Position numbers and translations under genes: made by a program. 64,000 nt of DNA, taken from Glebionis coronaria. Its lineage: Eukaryota > Streptophyta > Magnoliopsida > Asterales > Asteraceae. The notes beneath the pieces are model-generated. The model did not search any database, was not told where the DNA came from, and saw only the letters and a program-made list of their open reading frames with translations. The DNA lies in NCBI GenBank assembly GCA_025667525.1, contig JANFOE010000572.1:622501-686500 (forward strand), written 5' to 3'. Positions within the stretch are counted from its first letter, which is position 1. Each line of letters opens with the position of its first letter. Below are positions 23,972-36,469 of the stretch, piece by piece.

Positions 23972-23986
23972 CTCCCCCATACTAAA
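23972..23986 (-). other. Polypurine tract of element A
   Basis: The minus strand reads TTTAGTATGGGGGAG directly before the LTR TGATGAG. Internal copies of AGTATGGGGG occur at 25356-25368 and 25412-25425. Confidence 0.75.
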
Positions 23987-25374
23987 CCATTGCCGTGCCC
24001 TCACGCAATGCTAGAATAAAGTATCGTAGCACCTCCAAAATTCATTTTTATTCACTTTATTGAATGATAAACTAGCTACACTACTTCTATTGCTACTACT
24101 TGCGTTTTAGACATAATGTATGATTTTTATCGCAAAATGGGACGTTTAGGTTCATGGAATAAGAACACGTGAATGCTTCGTTAGAAATAATTTCATCGTC
24201 CTCGATTTTCACCCCAATTCCATGCCAAGCGTGCAACGAGATCATTTTCATTATAAGTTAGTAATGTTAACACTACTCATATGCCCTTATCACGTACTTA
24301 TCCTCCCAATTTCCTAAGTTGTATCTCTTATATTTTATTTTGTCTTGAATGTTTTACGAGGATACATTGTTTGACTTATGCGATAATAGAGATTTAGGTC
24401 TAAAAATAGAGTCCTAACGGTGTAACCAAGACCATCAAATCAATAACCCCTCCTAATAGACAAAGATGTCAAAAAATTAAGTCAACAAGAAGGATCGATA
24501 AACATGGTTTTATAACGGTTTTGAACATGAGACTTATTACCAAGACTTTTATACGCCCCCTAACGGAAGGGCCTTATTATCTTTGGTTTACCTCCATCTT
24601 TTATTCAACTTCTCCATGAAGCTTTTATTATGACTTCGGTCTTGCCTTGCCTTTTATTATCCACCTCATCGGTAGTTTTATTAGCCAAAGACGTATATCC
24701 TCACGCTAAGGCGAATTTTGGATCTTTAAAGCTTCGAAGATTAAGGCTTGATTCACTTTCAATTTTGCATAGATTTTTCGGCCTTGTGGGGCTTCAAATT
24801 ATTTGCTTGATTTAGGTGAGCACTTGAAATCTTTTTATTGGGTGAAGCTTTTGATTATTCGGGTGCCAATACTTCAAAACCGTGACAATGGCGATACCTT
24901 AATGTCTTCCCAATTTAATTACACGGAAGCTACTAGAAAAGACTAGAAACCCAACAATCCCAACTAAACCGCTAAGTCAATATTTATTAAGCAAAAAATA
25001 TTTACATGCGAAGGGAGAATAAGCAAACAACGAGAACACATGAGTTTTTGAAAGAATACGAGTACTCTACGTTTAGCATAGTAACTTATAATTAACCCTA
25101 TCATTTCTCGTCCTCATTTAAGAGACTTAGCCTAATGTAAAGTTAAAGAATCAAAGCTAAGTGCTCAACACGCACGGTCGAGTAAAAAATTACTCTTATT
25201 CTCGCCATCGGAAACCTACATTCGTGTCTTCAAACACTTATAAAACATGAGAAAAATTTTAAAATTTGGCCATTTTTAGCCTTATTTTGCAACAAAATGA
25301 TAAAAAAAAGATAAACTTTGGAAAGCGTGAAGGTTTGGAAAGGCAAGTATCTATTCACCCCCCATACTAAAGTT

Positions 25375-25394
25375 AAACATTGTCCTCAATGTTT
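25375..25394 (-). other. AGGA-loop hairpin (element A)
   Basis: The minus strand reads AAACATTGAGGACAATGTTT, identical in stem and loop to elements B and E although neighbouring sequence differs. Confidence 0.7.
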
Positions 25395-25665
25395 CGAGTC
25401 TAGGGGTGCAAACACCCCCATACTAGAGACGTAGTCGAATGCCTAATCTAGCATGGAAAGGGTGTAACCATTAAATCAATAGCCGTTTATGAAGTGTGCT
25501 ATAAACCTAAGGTTAGAACATCAAAGGATATATCACAATTCACAAACAACCACGAAACAAAGGTTGGAAGGGCACAAATACCCACACGTTACTACACTAT
25601 AAAGCGATAATATGTACATAGGATAAGCATGGGACTCCCCTACGAGGCACCTCGTTTTTGATTAC

Positions 25666-25685
25666 CGAGTCATGAGCTCGACTCG
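25666..25685 (-). other. CGAGTC/GACTCG hairpin after the pol stop of element A
   Basis: A perfect 6-bp stem with an 8-base loop, at the same place as in B (16743-16762) and E (57721-57740). Confidence 0.65.
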
Positions 25686-25697
25686 ATCCCCTCAATA

Positions 25698-28600
25698 CTA
25701 ATTATCATTTAGGAAGGTGACTTGGTCGAGGTAGTTCAAGGATGGAACTTCCCCGCCAAAGTAGTGCTTCAACCTATGTCCATTCACCTTGAAATTGGGG
25801 CCATCATTTTGAGCTAGCTCGATGGTCCCATATGGAAAAACTTGAGTCACGGTGAATGGACCGAACCAACGGGATTTCAACTTACCGGAAAAGATTTTCA
25901 AACGAGAATTAAAAAGCAAAACTTGATCCCCAATGTTAAAAACCCGGTTTTTAATTTTAGAATCATGCAACTTTTTAGTTTTTTCTTTATAAATCAATGA
26001 ATTTTCATAAGCAATATCCCTCAATTCATCCAATTCATTTAATTGCATTTTCCGGTGTTTTCCCGCGGTCTCCATATCATCATTACAATGCTTTAGGGCC
26101 CAAAAGCCTTGTGTTCTAATTCAATTGGCAAATGACAATTTTTCCCATACACAAGCTTATAGGGAGTGCACCTAATGGGCGTCTTATGAGCGGTCCTAAA
26201 GGCCCATAAAGCATCGTCCAACTTATCCGACCAAGATTGTCGGATTTCCCCAACGGATCTCTCCATGATTCTCTTCAACGCTCGGTTTGAAACCTCGACT
26301 TGCCCACTCGTTTGTGGGTGATAAGCCGTAGAAAGCCGATGTGTAACCCTATATTTCCTTAGGACCCTTTCGAATTGGTCGTTACAAAAATGGGTTCCAC
26401 GATCGCTTATGATCGCACGAGGGGTTCCAAACCGAGAAAACAAGCTTTTCAAAAACTTGACTACCACACGAGCATCATTGGTGGGCAAAGCCTTAGCTTC
26501 CACCCACTTAGATAGGTAGTCAACCGCAACAAGGATGTACTTATTACCATGAGATGATGGGAACGACCCCATAAAGTCTCTACCCCAAACGTCAAAGATC
26601 TCACACACTTGGATGATGTTTTGTGGCATTTCATCTTTTTGTGAGGCTTTTCCTTGTCGTTGGCATGAGTCACATGACTTCACAAGATCTTGTGCATCTC
26701 GGTAAATAGTAGGCCAAAAGAAGCCGGCATCAAACACCTTCTTAGCCGTGAGATTAGCACTGTGGTGACCACCCGTGGGTCCCTCATGACAAGCTCTAAG
26801 GATATTAGAAGCTTCGGTGCCAAATACACAACGTCGGATGATTTTATCCGCACAAGTTCGAAACAAGTAAGGGTCGTTCCAAAAGCAGAACTTGACGTCA
26901 CGAAAGAATTTTCGTTTTTCTTGAGTCGTCATACCCTTGATGATGAAGTTACCCGCATGGTAATTTGCAAAGTCCGCAAACCATGGGGTGGAAGAATCAA
27001 GCTTAGAATTCACTACACCAAGTGTCTCGAGCGGAAATGTTTCGGTGATTTCCTTGGGCTCGTAAACACTTTGGTAAGGATCTTCCAAACGAGAAAGATG
27101 ATCGGCCGGTAGATTCTCAGCTCCTTTTTTGTCAACAATTTTGTGATCAAATTCTTGAAGGAGGAGAATCCAACGAAGTAATCTCGGCTTTGCATCTTGT
27201 TTAGCCATAAGATACTTGATAGCCGAATGATCCGTATACACTATGCAATTTGTCAAGATGAGGTAAGGTCGGAATTTCTCAAATGCATACACCACGGCAA
27301 TGAAATCCTTCTCCGTTGTAGTGTATTTTAGTTGAGCCTCGGTCATTGTCTTGCTAGCATAGTGAATAGGCAAGAAGTGCTTTTCATGACGTTGCTCCAA
27401 TACGGCCCCAATAGCGTAATCACTAGCATCACACATGAGCTCAAAGGGGAGGTTCCAATTGGGAGCAACAAGAATGGGAGCTTCGGTAAGTTTCCTCTTA
27501 AGGATTTCAAAGGCTCGTACACAATCTTCGTCAAAGACAAAACGTGCCTCTTTTTCAAGAAGATGTGTAATGGGTCGAGACATCTTTGAAAAATCCTTGA
27601 TGAATCGACGATAACAGCCCGCGTGGCCTAGGAAACTCCTAACTCCCTTAACGGTTTTGGGATGAGGTAATTTGGCGATGACATCTACCTTAGCTTGATC
27701 TACCTCAATCCCCGCTTTCGAGACCGTGTGCCCTAAGACGATTCCACTTTTAACCATAAAATGAAATTTTTCCCAATTGAGCACAAGGTTGGTTTCCTCA
27801 CAACGTTTCAACATTCTCTCAAGATTCGACAAACACGAAGTTAACGAATTACCAAACACGGAAAAGTCATCCATGAAGACTTCCATCGTCTTCTTGATCA
27901 TATCATGAAAAATAGCCATCATGCACCTTTGAAAGGTTCCCGGTGCATTACAAAGTCTGAATGGCATTCTACGATAGGCAAACGTTCCATATGGACACGT
28001 AAACGTAGTTTTATCTTGATCACGAGGATCGATGGGTATTTGGAAGTAACCGGAAAAACCATCTAAAAAGCAATAGAAATCGTTTCCCGCAAGACGCTCC
28101 AACATTTGGTCCATGAAGGGCAAGGGAAAATGGTCTTTTCGAGTGGCTTCATTCAACTTACGATAGTCAATGCACACTCTCCATCCGGTCACGATTCTAG
28201 TGGGAATTAACTCGTTGGCATCGTTTGGCACAACGGTCATTCCTCCCTTCTTAGGGACACAATGAATAGGACTCACCCAAAGGCTATCGGAAATAGGGTA
28301 AATCATCCCTGCGTCAAGGAGTTTAAGGACCTCCTTTTTGATGACGTCGTGAATTTTGGGGTTCACCCTCCATTGACATTGGATTGCGGGCTTGTAATCC
28401 TCCTCCATTAAGATTTTGTGGGTACAAAATTTGGGATCGATCCTCTTAATGTCGGATAACTTCCACGCAATTGCCCCTTTGTAATCCTTTAGAACATCGA
28501 CAAGTGCGGTTTTTTCATCATCCGAAAGTTCTTTCGCAATAATAACCGGCAACTTGTCGCCCTCCTCCAAATAGACATATTCGAGATGAGGAGGTAAATC

Positions 28601-29888
28601 TTTCAACTCGAGGATAGGTGGTTCCTCAAGTGAAGATTTGGTCTCGATACTCATAACCTCCTCGGGTGGAGGAAATGGGAAATCGTTATGAAAATCCTTG
28701 ATAATTGAGAAGTCCTCATCGTTGTCGAGGTCTTCGTTACAAGTACGTGGAACATAGAATTCTTCCAACGTAAACCCACCACCTTCAAATGGAGTGAAGG
28801 TTGGTGTCGAATTATCTAGGATGGGATCCAACATAGTGGGATTGCCACTAGTTTCATCATCACCAAAACCTAGAACTTCTTGTGAAAATTCCTCGCAAAC
28901 CACGTCGATCATATCAACGAGGTTTATGGTTGCAACGGAATAAACATGAGAAATTTGAGAGTTTTGAGTTGCGTTTATAACAACTTCCTCGTCGTTGAAA
29001 CGTAAGGTGATCTTTCTAGCATGAACATCGATCAAAGCCATAGACGTATCTAAAAACGAACGACCTAAAATGAGAGGAACTTGAGGATCCGTGGGGAATA
29101 TCGACAACGATAAAGTCTACGGGATAGTAGAACTTCCCCACTTTCACGAAAACGTCTTCCGCCAATCCACATGCGGGAATCGTGGAATGGTCGGCCAACT
29201 CGATAGACATTAGTGAAGGAGTAAGATTAGGAAGATTGAGCGACTTGAAAATTGCAAGTGGCATCAAGTTAATGCTAGCACAAAGATCGGCCAAGGCAAA
29301 GCATTCTTCCATATCTTGGATTGCACAAGGGATCAAAAATTTACCGGGATCACCGACTTTTTGAGGTATGCGATTAAGATAAACCGACGAACAACTAGAA
29401 AATTGGTGCAATTTCTCCTTGTTGTTCAACATACTCTTAAAGTTAGCGGCAAATCGAGGCATCATGACCAAAGCATCGACGAAACTCACATTAAAGTGCA
29501 AATCACGAAACATTTTCATAAAAAGCTCAAATTGGTAGTTGTCACACTCTTGACGTTTCTCCTTTCTAAGTCTCGATGGATAGGGCAAAGGTGGTGTGGG
29601 TTGAGGCATAGGCATAGCCTTTTGAATCTCGGGTTCCAATGTTGGTAATGGGTCAAACGTAGGTGTGGCATGAGCGGTACTTCGTGGGATTGGAACATGC
29701 TCCTTTTGGACCACCACCTCGGGTTCTTCCGCAATTGCTTCCTCCGTAGGAGCAATTGGTTGAGGAGTCGGTTCCTTAAGTGTCTTACCACTGCGTGTGG
29801 TAATCACTTTCGTCTCACCCTTAGGGTTTGATACGGTGTTGCTAGGAAGACTACTCGAAGACGGTTTACACATAATTGCCTCAAACAT
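25698..29888 (-). pseudogene. Element A protease-RT-RNase H-integrase, frameshifted
   Basis: The polyprotein part that cuts, copies and inserts the element. The protease motif reads DLCAS instead of DLGAS (near 29270-29285). RT has [10 protein letters not shown] and FMDD (27877-27866). RNase H has [11 protein letters not shown] and [10 protein letters not shown]. Integrase keeps [22 protein letters not shown] and [10 protein letters not shown], but the first catalytic Asp lies in WGRDFMG where B has WGIDFMG. A one-base insertion in a C run near 29095 shifts the frame between protease and RT. A one-base deletion near 26098 shifts the last 125 codons. The 1004-codon middle block (29107-26093) is otherwise open. 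Strong similarity to B makes the assignment firm; no intact product is possible. Confidence 0.92.
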
Positions 29889-29976
29889 AGATGTATTTTA
29901 TCTTCAAACATGGATTGCCTCTTCTCGGCCTTAATCATTTCTTGTTTAATCTCATGTTGCCCTTGTTCCATTTTTG

Positions 29977-31289
29977 TTAGTTTTGTTGTAACCTTGTTAC
30001 ATTCCCTTCCATCTTGTTTGTATGGATTTTAAGCTCATTAGCTAACTCATTTTTCAACTCTTTCTTCAAGTCGTTCTTAAAATCGGATCTTAGGCTAATG
30101 ATTTCTCTTTGAATATTGTCAAACCTAGCATCATTCCCATTAGCGTATTCAACATATTCATTTAGAAGATCTTTCAACGTTTGCAAACCTTTGTTGTTGT
30201 TTTGAAAATCATTTTGATTTTTGTTTGAAACTTGACTATTAGCACTTTGATTACCATAGTTTCCCTTGTTGAAATTGTTTTTGAAACCAACTTGATTGTT
30301 GCGATAGTTGTTGTTAGCATTTTGATTTGAACCAAAACCCGATGGACTCAATTGATTAGAGCGGGTAACTTGATCGTTTGGTTGTAAGTTCCCATGACCG
30401 CGTAGGCACTCGAAGTGTTACCACCGTTGGTAATGCACTCGGAGAAATCATGACCTCCACCACAATACATGCATGAAACCTCAACCACTTTAGCCGTAAT
30501 GGGAGCACTTGGTTCTCCAACTTTGAACTCATTCAAAAGACCTTTAAGCTTATCAAAGATTTCGTTTTCCAAGTTTGCCTCAATTTGGCAAGCATCGATG
30601 GTAGTAGACAAAGAAGGTGAAGCCGAAGACGAAGCCTTACGAACACTAGACGTGCTACGAGGACTATACACCTTAGATCTATTCTCAATTATCACCAAAG
30701 CTTCCTCAACCGTTTTACACAAAAAATTACCACCCGCGGCGGCATTTAAATAATCCCTTTCATGATCATTAAGTCCATTGTAAAACGTGTCAATTTGATG
30801 CAAATCGGAAAAACCGTGATGAGGACATTCATGTAACATTTCCTTAAACCTATTCCAAGTCGTTGAAAAACTTTCATTAAACTCTTGTGAAAATTTTGAA
30901 ATCTCGTTTTTCAAATGCGTAGTCTTAGAGGGCGGAAAAAATTGGTTCACAAACTTAGACACGAGATCCTTCCACATCAATATAGAATTGGGTGGCACTT
31001 TCTCTAACCAAATTTTAGCGGGCCCCGCTAAGGAATACGGAAAAAGCATCATCTTAACCGAGTCATTCGAGACATCCTTAAACTTGCAAGTAGCGGTAAG
31101 ACGATTGAATTGGCGGATATGGTTGTGTGGATTGTCCTTCTCATCACCACGGAATTTGTTGTTTTGTATCATCGACAACAAACCCGTTTTCACTTCAAAA
31201 TTCTCCGCAAGGATAGCGAGAATCACAATATCCTCTCCATAACCCTCGGTGGGTGCTTGAAGTAACTCCATCATAGTTCGATTCGCCAT
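29977..31289 (-). pseudogene. Element A gag, frameshifted
   Basis: Gag, the particle-forming RNA-binding protein. The core starts MANRTMMELL (31289). The frame is open upstream with a Lys/Arg-rich stretch, so the true start could be earlier. It has FFPPSKTTHLKNEI near 30920-30950 and knuckle variant CMYCGGGHDFSEC near 30435-30470. A frameshift around 30350 moves the Asn/Gln-rich C-terminal part to another frame (30351-29977), and another near 29950 separates it from the protease part. Confidence 0.88.
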
Positions 31290-32133
31290 GGTTGGTGCTT
31301 CTCTTACAATGGGTTCGTCAATAGGAGACTCCTCACTAGAAAGATTGGGAGTGGGAGTTTTGTTCTTTCGTTTACGTGCACGTCTTGCGTGATTCCGATA
31401 GCATAAACGTCACGTACAACGAGGGAATGAGCAAAGAAGAATTATTTTTGGTGTTTTGTGTTTTTCAATATTTTTGTGGTATTTGATTGTATTAACCTTT
31501 TTGGATTTTGGTGAATGTATTAAGTACACAAAAATCTACAAATCTCCTCCTTAATCAAATCTCTTGATTAAAGAAGTCTCAAGGAATGAAAACGATCACG
31601 TGAAGTGAACGCCTTCGATGACTTTAGAACGTTGGTGGAACACCAAAACGTTCAAGAGGGTTTAATCAATGAAACCAAGAAAGTATATATGATACTTAGT
31701 AATACTTTGGGCGGCAAAACCCTCGATTAGCTCTCAAAATCAAATACTCACAAGCAAGCGGGGAAATGAGGCGGCATGAAGCACTTAAGAGCCTTTTTCC
31801 TTAGGATATATTTTATAATATCCGCCTTATACCCACCTTATAGTTTGTATTTTTCAAAATCGAGCTTCACGAAAGTATTTATCTATTTTTGCCTTTTTCT
31901 TTTGTTTGAGATTCGAATACAATGATTGGGTAATGACCTCCCAAGTCAAGGTTGTGATTTCTCACGTATTTGGAGTACTTGTGAATTTATTGTTCTACGT
32001 ATACAATATACTAATAGTATTCACACAAAAAATGATAAACCGATAATACGTATTAGTAGAGTGCTACTAATACAAATACTATTATGGTTAGTATATAAAA
32101 ACAACAATGTTCAAATCAAAACACAACACGCCT
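31290..32133 (-). other. Element A leader
   Basis: Untranslated leader between primer site and gag, homologous to 2705-3370 of element C. The 31926-32159 plus-strand ORF is antisense and not supported. Confidence 0.7.
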
Positions 32134-32150
32134 CCCTGGCAGCGGCGCCA
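32134..32150 (-). other. Primer binding site of element A
   Basis: The minus strand reads TGGCGCCGCTGCCAGGG, three bases after the LTR end, in the same position as in element C. One G-to-A change separates it from C. Confidence 0.8.
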
Positions 32151-32153
32151 AAA

Positions 32154-35100
32154 CGATAGTGGTAAATTAGCACTTGTTTAGGAAAACAAGGCAATTAGGG
32201 CAAGTATTAACGAGTGATTTAGGAAAACCACGAGTTATGACCCAAAGTGGGGATCGTTCTCAAGGAGGCTTGGTGTGTGTGTGTAATGAATTGATTATCT
32301 TTGTGATTATATTGTTGAGAAAAGAAAAGAAGAAATGGGATTAGAAGAGAATGACGGTTACGAAAACGGATTATACTAAGACGATACATGCGTACACGTA
32401 AAACCGTAAAAAGCACCAAAATTAAAATTTTACTCTAAAAATTACCAAAAATCACTAAAAATCCACTAAAATATTCTAAGGGTTTACAAAAAATCCAAAC
32501 TTGCTAAAACCTTTTAATTAATTACATATTAACTTTTTAATGCTAATTAAAGCCCTAAAAATCAATATTAACTAATAAAAAGTCCAAATCAAGATCTTCA
32601 AGTTTGAAAACCTTTAAAATTACCTAATTAAGCTAAAAAGTATTTTTCAAAATTTTAAAACCACTAAAAACTATTTTTAAACAATTAAAAACTATTAAAA
32701 TCTATAAAAACTTAAAATAATTCTAGAAAATAATTAAAAGACCCTAAAAATATTTGGAAAGTCGCAAAATTCCTAATTAAGTGTCTAGAACCTAGGAAAA
32801 ATGTAAAAACTTAGAAAATCAGACTTTTAATTTTCAATAATAAAATAATATTAAAATATTAATAAAAATCCAAAAATCCTAAAAAATTCTAAAAAGTTGC
32901 AAACTGGCTTAATTTAACCTAAATAACTCAGAAATGAACTTGAAATTACCTAAATACCCTTAATGGGCCTAGAAAATGGGCTAAACCCAAAACAGTCACT
33001 TAAATGGGCCAAATTTGGCCCAATAAGAAAAAGTTTGTAAAAACTGGCCCAAAAAGCACTACGTGACTCAAAATTTGATTTTAAACAACTTTTTCCAGAG
33101 GCCCAAAAGCTGAAAGTGTGAAATAAGCTAGCTTATACCAAACAGCTTATTCTTAATGGGCTTTTTGGCCCATTCAGCTATAAGCTAATGCCATAAGCTC
33201 AAATTAGACACACAAGCTTCTTTTGTCCTAAATAAGACTTCTGTAAAAAGAAATTTGAAATAAGCCCAAGGAATAAGCCTGAAAATGCAATAAGCAATCT
33301 ACAGAAAACGACAAAATAGTCGTTTTTGAGTTCTAGACCACCCCAAGAGCTGATTCAAGTTTCTAAAGCTTTTAAATGACTTAATTAAGCTAAATAACCA
33401 AAAAAATTTCAAATAAGCTGACTCAATAAGCTAGAAAAAGCAAATAAGCACTTATGAAAAAGTCAAATTAGTTGGTTTTCTAGCAAAAAGTCAAAGCCAA
33501 AGTCCAATAAGCTCCAGTCTAATCAAATGGGTCAAATAATGAAGATCTATCACAAAAAATAAGTTGTTGCGGGTCTGGATAAGCTAAAATAGCTTATTGA
33601 TAAGCTGAGTACAAATTAACACTAGCAGGGGCTAGTTTTGGGTGTTGAGCAGTGGAACTTTTACCACTGCTTGACTTGTAGACTTTTTTGTCTTTAGTGA
33701 CTTTTTTGGAGATTCAAGTTTCAACAAGGCACCCAAATGATCATTGGATCATAAGGAGTCAATACAAAAAAGAAATCAACAATCCAACAAGCCAATTTGT
33801 ACAGTAATTAAATTAAGCACAAGATCTGTCACAGACTTAGAACAATAAGCAGTTGAGGTTCAATAAGCACTTAGAGCAATATTCAGCCAGCCAAACTTAA
33901 CCAGATGCATACACAAGCTATATTAAACTCAAATAAGCAAGTCTAAACAGGTTTCATGCAATGATTCAAAGTTTTTAAGCAAGATTCAAGCACTTAAAGT
34001 TACTGATGAACACAAGAACATGCAGATTTCACTTTTGCTGATGCAATTGACCAACAAGCCAGGTTCAAACACTCAAATCTATCAAGTATGTTATATAAAT
34101 GATGTTTTAACAACTTTTAACCCTAAGCATGCACAAATTCTAGATTTCACCAAAATCTTAGGTCAAAAACAGTCAAACTCAACAAGTTATAGCGCAATCT
34201 TTGATTTCAAGGTTCAAACCCAAAAACTTGCAGCAAACAACTCTCAACCAAGTGTATAGCAGATAACAAGCATAAATTCCAAATTCTAACAACACAATAA
34301 ACACTTATGATCTTAAACAGGTAATCCCAAACACCCCTTTAACTTTTCCAAACCAAGTTTTTCAAATCAAAAGTGAGATTTAAGACCACCCAAGCCCAAA
34401 TTAACACAATAACAGATGTATATAGCAGATTCAAGCAAGATTAAGCCACAAAATACACAAGAACATAAGTCACACACAAATATCACCAAAAATCAAGATT
34501 TAAGCAGATTTTGGGATTAAGTATGCAAACCTCATGGATGTACATCCACACCCACGAATGTTAGAGCTTATGTGCTAGCAAGAACAAGCACAAGCTTCCA
34601 ACAACAACCCTGCTAAGATTCAACAAGGTTAGAAGCACAATTATCAAACAGAAATATGAAAACTTCTTGATTAATGCAACTCTTGTCCTCCACACTTGAT
34701 TATCCCCAAGTTATAAGCTTCACCACACCTTGATAACACAATATCAGGATGCTATGATCAGCCCTATAGCCCAAGAATTCCAAGCTAGACCAAGAACTTA
34801 GCAAAATATCAAGAAAATGTGGAAAATGTGCAAACTTTTGCACACTCCTCTTTGGAAAACAGGTTTTTGATTCAAGAATAATGAACAAAGAACAATAATA
34901 AACAGATTATAACAATGGCACTTGAGCTTTCTTCACAAAAATCATACACATTTCATTAAGACTGAAAATGAGCTTTACAAATTTGTGAACAAGGAAAATT
35001 CAAGAGCAAGCTAAAATGTAGAAAGCTAAGGCCTTTATATAGGCATATAATGGACTAGTAAATGCATAAAAACGTAACCCTAAGCTTGATGAAGTCCCCA

Positions 35101-36393
35101 AATTGCCCTTTGCAGATTTTTGAACTCTTGTGAATCATGTGACTGCATTTTGTTGTGTAGCATGAGTTGGCAAGTGAAAAAGTGATCAAAGGGTGTGAAA
35201 AGAGCTTAGGATGTAAGTTGAATTGTGAGCTGTTGGATGACTGTCCATCTCTTGTCTTCTTCCTCTTAGACGCAGCAGGGGAGGTCCCATGTAGCATGTG
35301 GGGTGATGTGGTGACCAATATTAAGGTTGGGATTTGATTAGGACATCCTTAATCACTAATCTGGAAGAGGTGGTGGTTTAATTTTTGCTAAAACAAAACT
35401 CCCCAATTTGGATTATGAACATCAAGAACAAGTTTTTGATCTGTTTAAGGAGTGATTAACATTTAAATAAATGTTTAAGGCGCCAAGGATTTGTAATTAT
35501 TTAATCAGGGGTGAGTGGAGTGTGACATGGATGAATGGGGTGTTCTGATTGGTGGAGAGTTGTAGTGGGACACGTGTTGGATGCTCGTAGGTCTAGGTAA
35601 GTATCTTGTCTGGCCAGCTTTAACCCCCTTTCTTTCTTTTTCTTGTCAATTCAGTTTGAAAACCCATCAACGCCTAAATCCTTCACAACAACTTTTCCTT
35701 TTTCACACTTTTGCCCCAAAAAGTTTTGTAAAATGATTTCAGGGGTATTTCTTGCCAATTTGTGATTTTTGAAGGACTGATTTGGTATTTTCTTCAAGGA
35801 TAATGGTCTAAACTTGTATGATTGACATTTTGGAGGACTAAAATTGCCAATTCATGTTTGATGAGGGACCATTTTTGCCAAATCTTCAAAGTCAAGGGTC
35901 CTTTTGGTAATTTTGGGATTTTCAAAGGACCAAACTTGTAATTCTTGTAACTTGGTGTCCTTCTTAATGTGTTTGACTTTGAGGAGGATAAATATTGACA
36001 TTTTAGTTTTGTTGAGGGACTAAAATTACCAATTCTTCAAAGTGGAGGGCCCTTTTTGCAATATTGACAAACTTTAGGGACCAAACTTGTAATTATGAGG
36101 ATACAAGGGTATAAAGTGTCAATTCTTCTATATTGGAGGACCCTTCTTCATAATTCTTCAAATCTTCAAGGGTTTTCTTGGGAGAATTCTTCATTAGGGC
36201 TTGGTTCATTGTGCGGCTTCGTTTCCCGTGTTCGTTTTTGTATGATTCTTGTGATCTTTTGTCATTTTCTCAATATCCGTATCTAAAATACACAAGCAAC
36301 AAACACAAGCATATATATGGGTATTTTGATGATATTTAATGCATTTTAAGCCCTTTTTGGATGATGAGACTATGCATAAAAGCAGTCTCATCA
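32154..36393 (-). repeat. 5' LTR of element A (4240 bp)
   Basis: It starts TGATGAGACT (36393, minus) with the inverted repeat GATGAGACT/AGTCTCATC at 36363-36392. U3 contains the GGGACCAAACTTGTAAT array (about 36180-35765). The TATA box lies 1.36 kb in. The remaining 2.9 kb is R-U5 with AATAAGC heptamers and TGGGCC motifs. The LTR end is CGATAG on the plus strand, so the terminal CA has mutated to CG. The intact TAAGC site where B entered the other LTR is near 32627-32637. Confidence 0.93.
35031..35041 (-). promoter_or_regulatory. TATA box of element A 5' LTR
   Basis: The minus strand reads TATATAAAGGC. The copy in the 3' LTR is at about 22610-22620. Confidence 0.6.
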
Positions 36394-36398
36394 CTAGT

Positions 36399-36469
36399 CA
36401 CCAATCACTATACACATTGGTGAAAAGAATGTAAAAGAGAGCAAAAGTATACGACAAGCATACCAAATA
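36399..36469 (-). other. Element F 3' non-coding segment beside element A
   Basis: The minus strand CATTCTTTTCACCAATG matches D near 56053-56070. This shows that A inserted just downstream of F's 3' ORF. Confidence 0.7.

Larger units (their letters stand above)
23987..25697 (-). other. Element A post-pol non-coding region
   Basis: About 1.7 kb with no supported gene. On the minus strand it holds the CGAGTC/GACTCG hairpin 12 bases after the pol stop (25685-25666), the AGGA-loop hairpin (25394-25375) between two purine tracts of the form AGTATGGGGG, then sequence related to the post-pol regions of B and E. Confidence 0.75.
8818..36393 (-). mobile_element. Element A: complete Athila-type Ty3/gypsy retrotransposon, with element B nested in its 3' LTR
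   Basis: TSD CTAGT at 8813-8817 and 36394-36398. On the minus strand the order is 5' LTR (36393-32154), primer site (32150-32134), leader, gag-pol (31289-25698), post-pol region (25697-23987), polypurine tract (23986-23972) and 3' LTR (23971-8818, interrupted by B). Without B and its duplicated TAAGC it is about 16.65 kb, long for an LTR element because each LTR is about 4.2 kb. Gag-pol is disabled by several frameshifts. It was inserted into the 3' part of copia element F. Confidence 0.93.

Noticed and set aside
24630..24815. 61-codon plus-strand ORF in the post-pol region of element A
   Set aside because: Antisense, no domain, not found in related post-pol regions.
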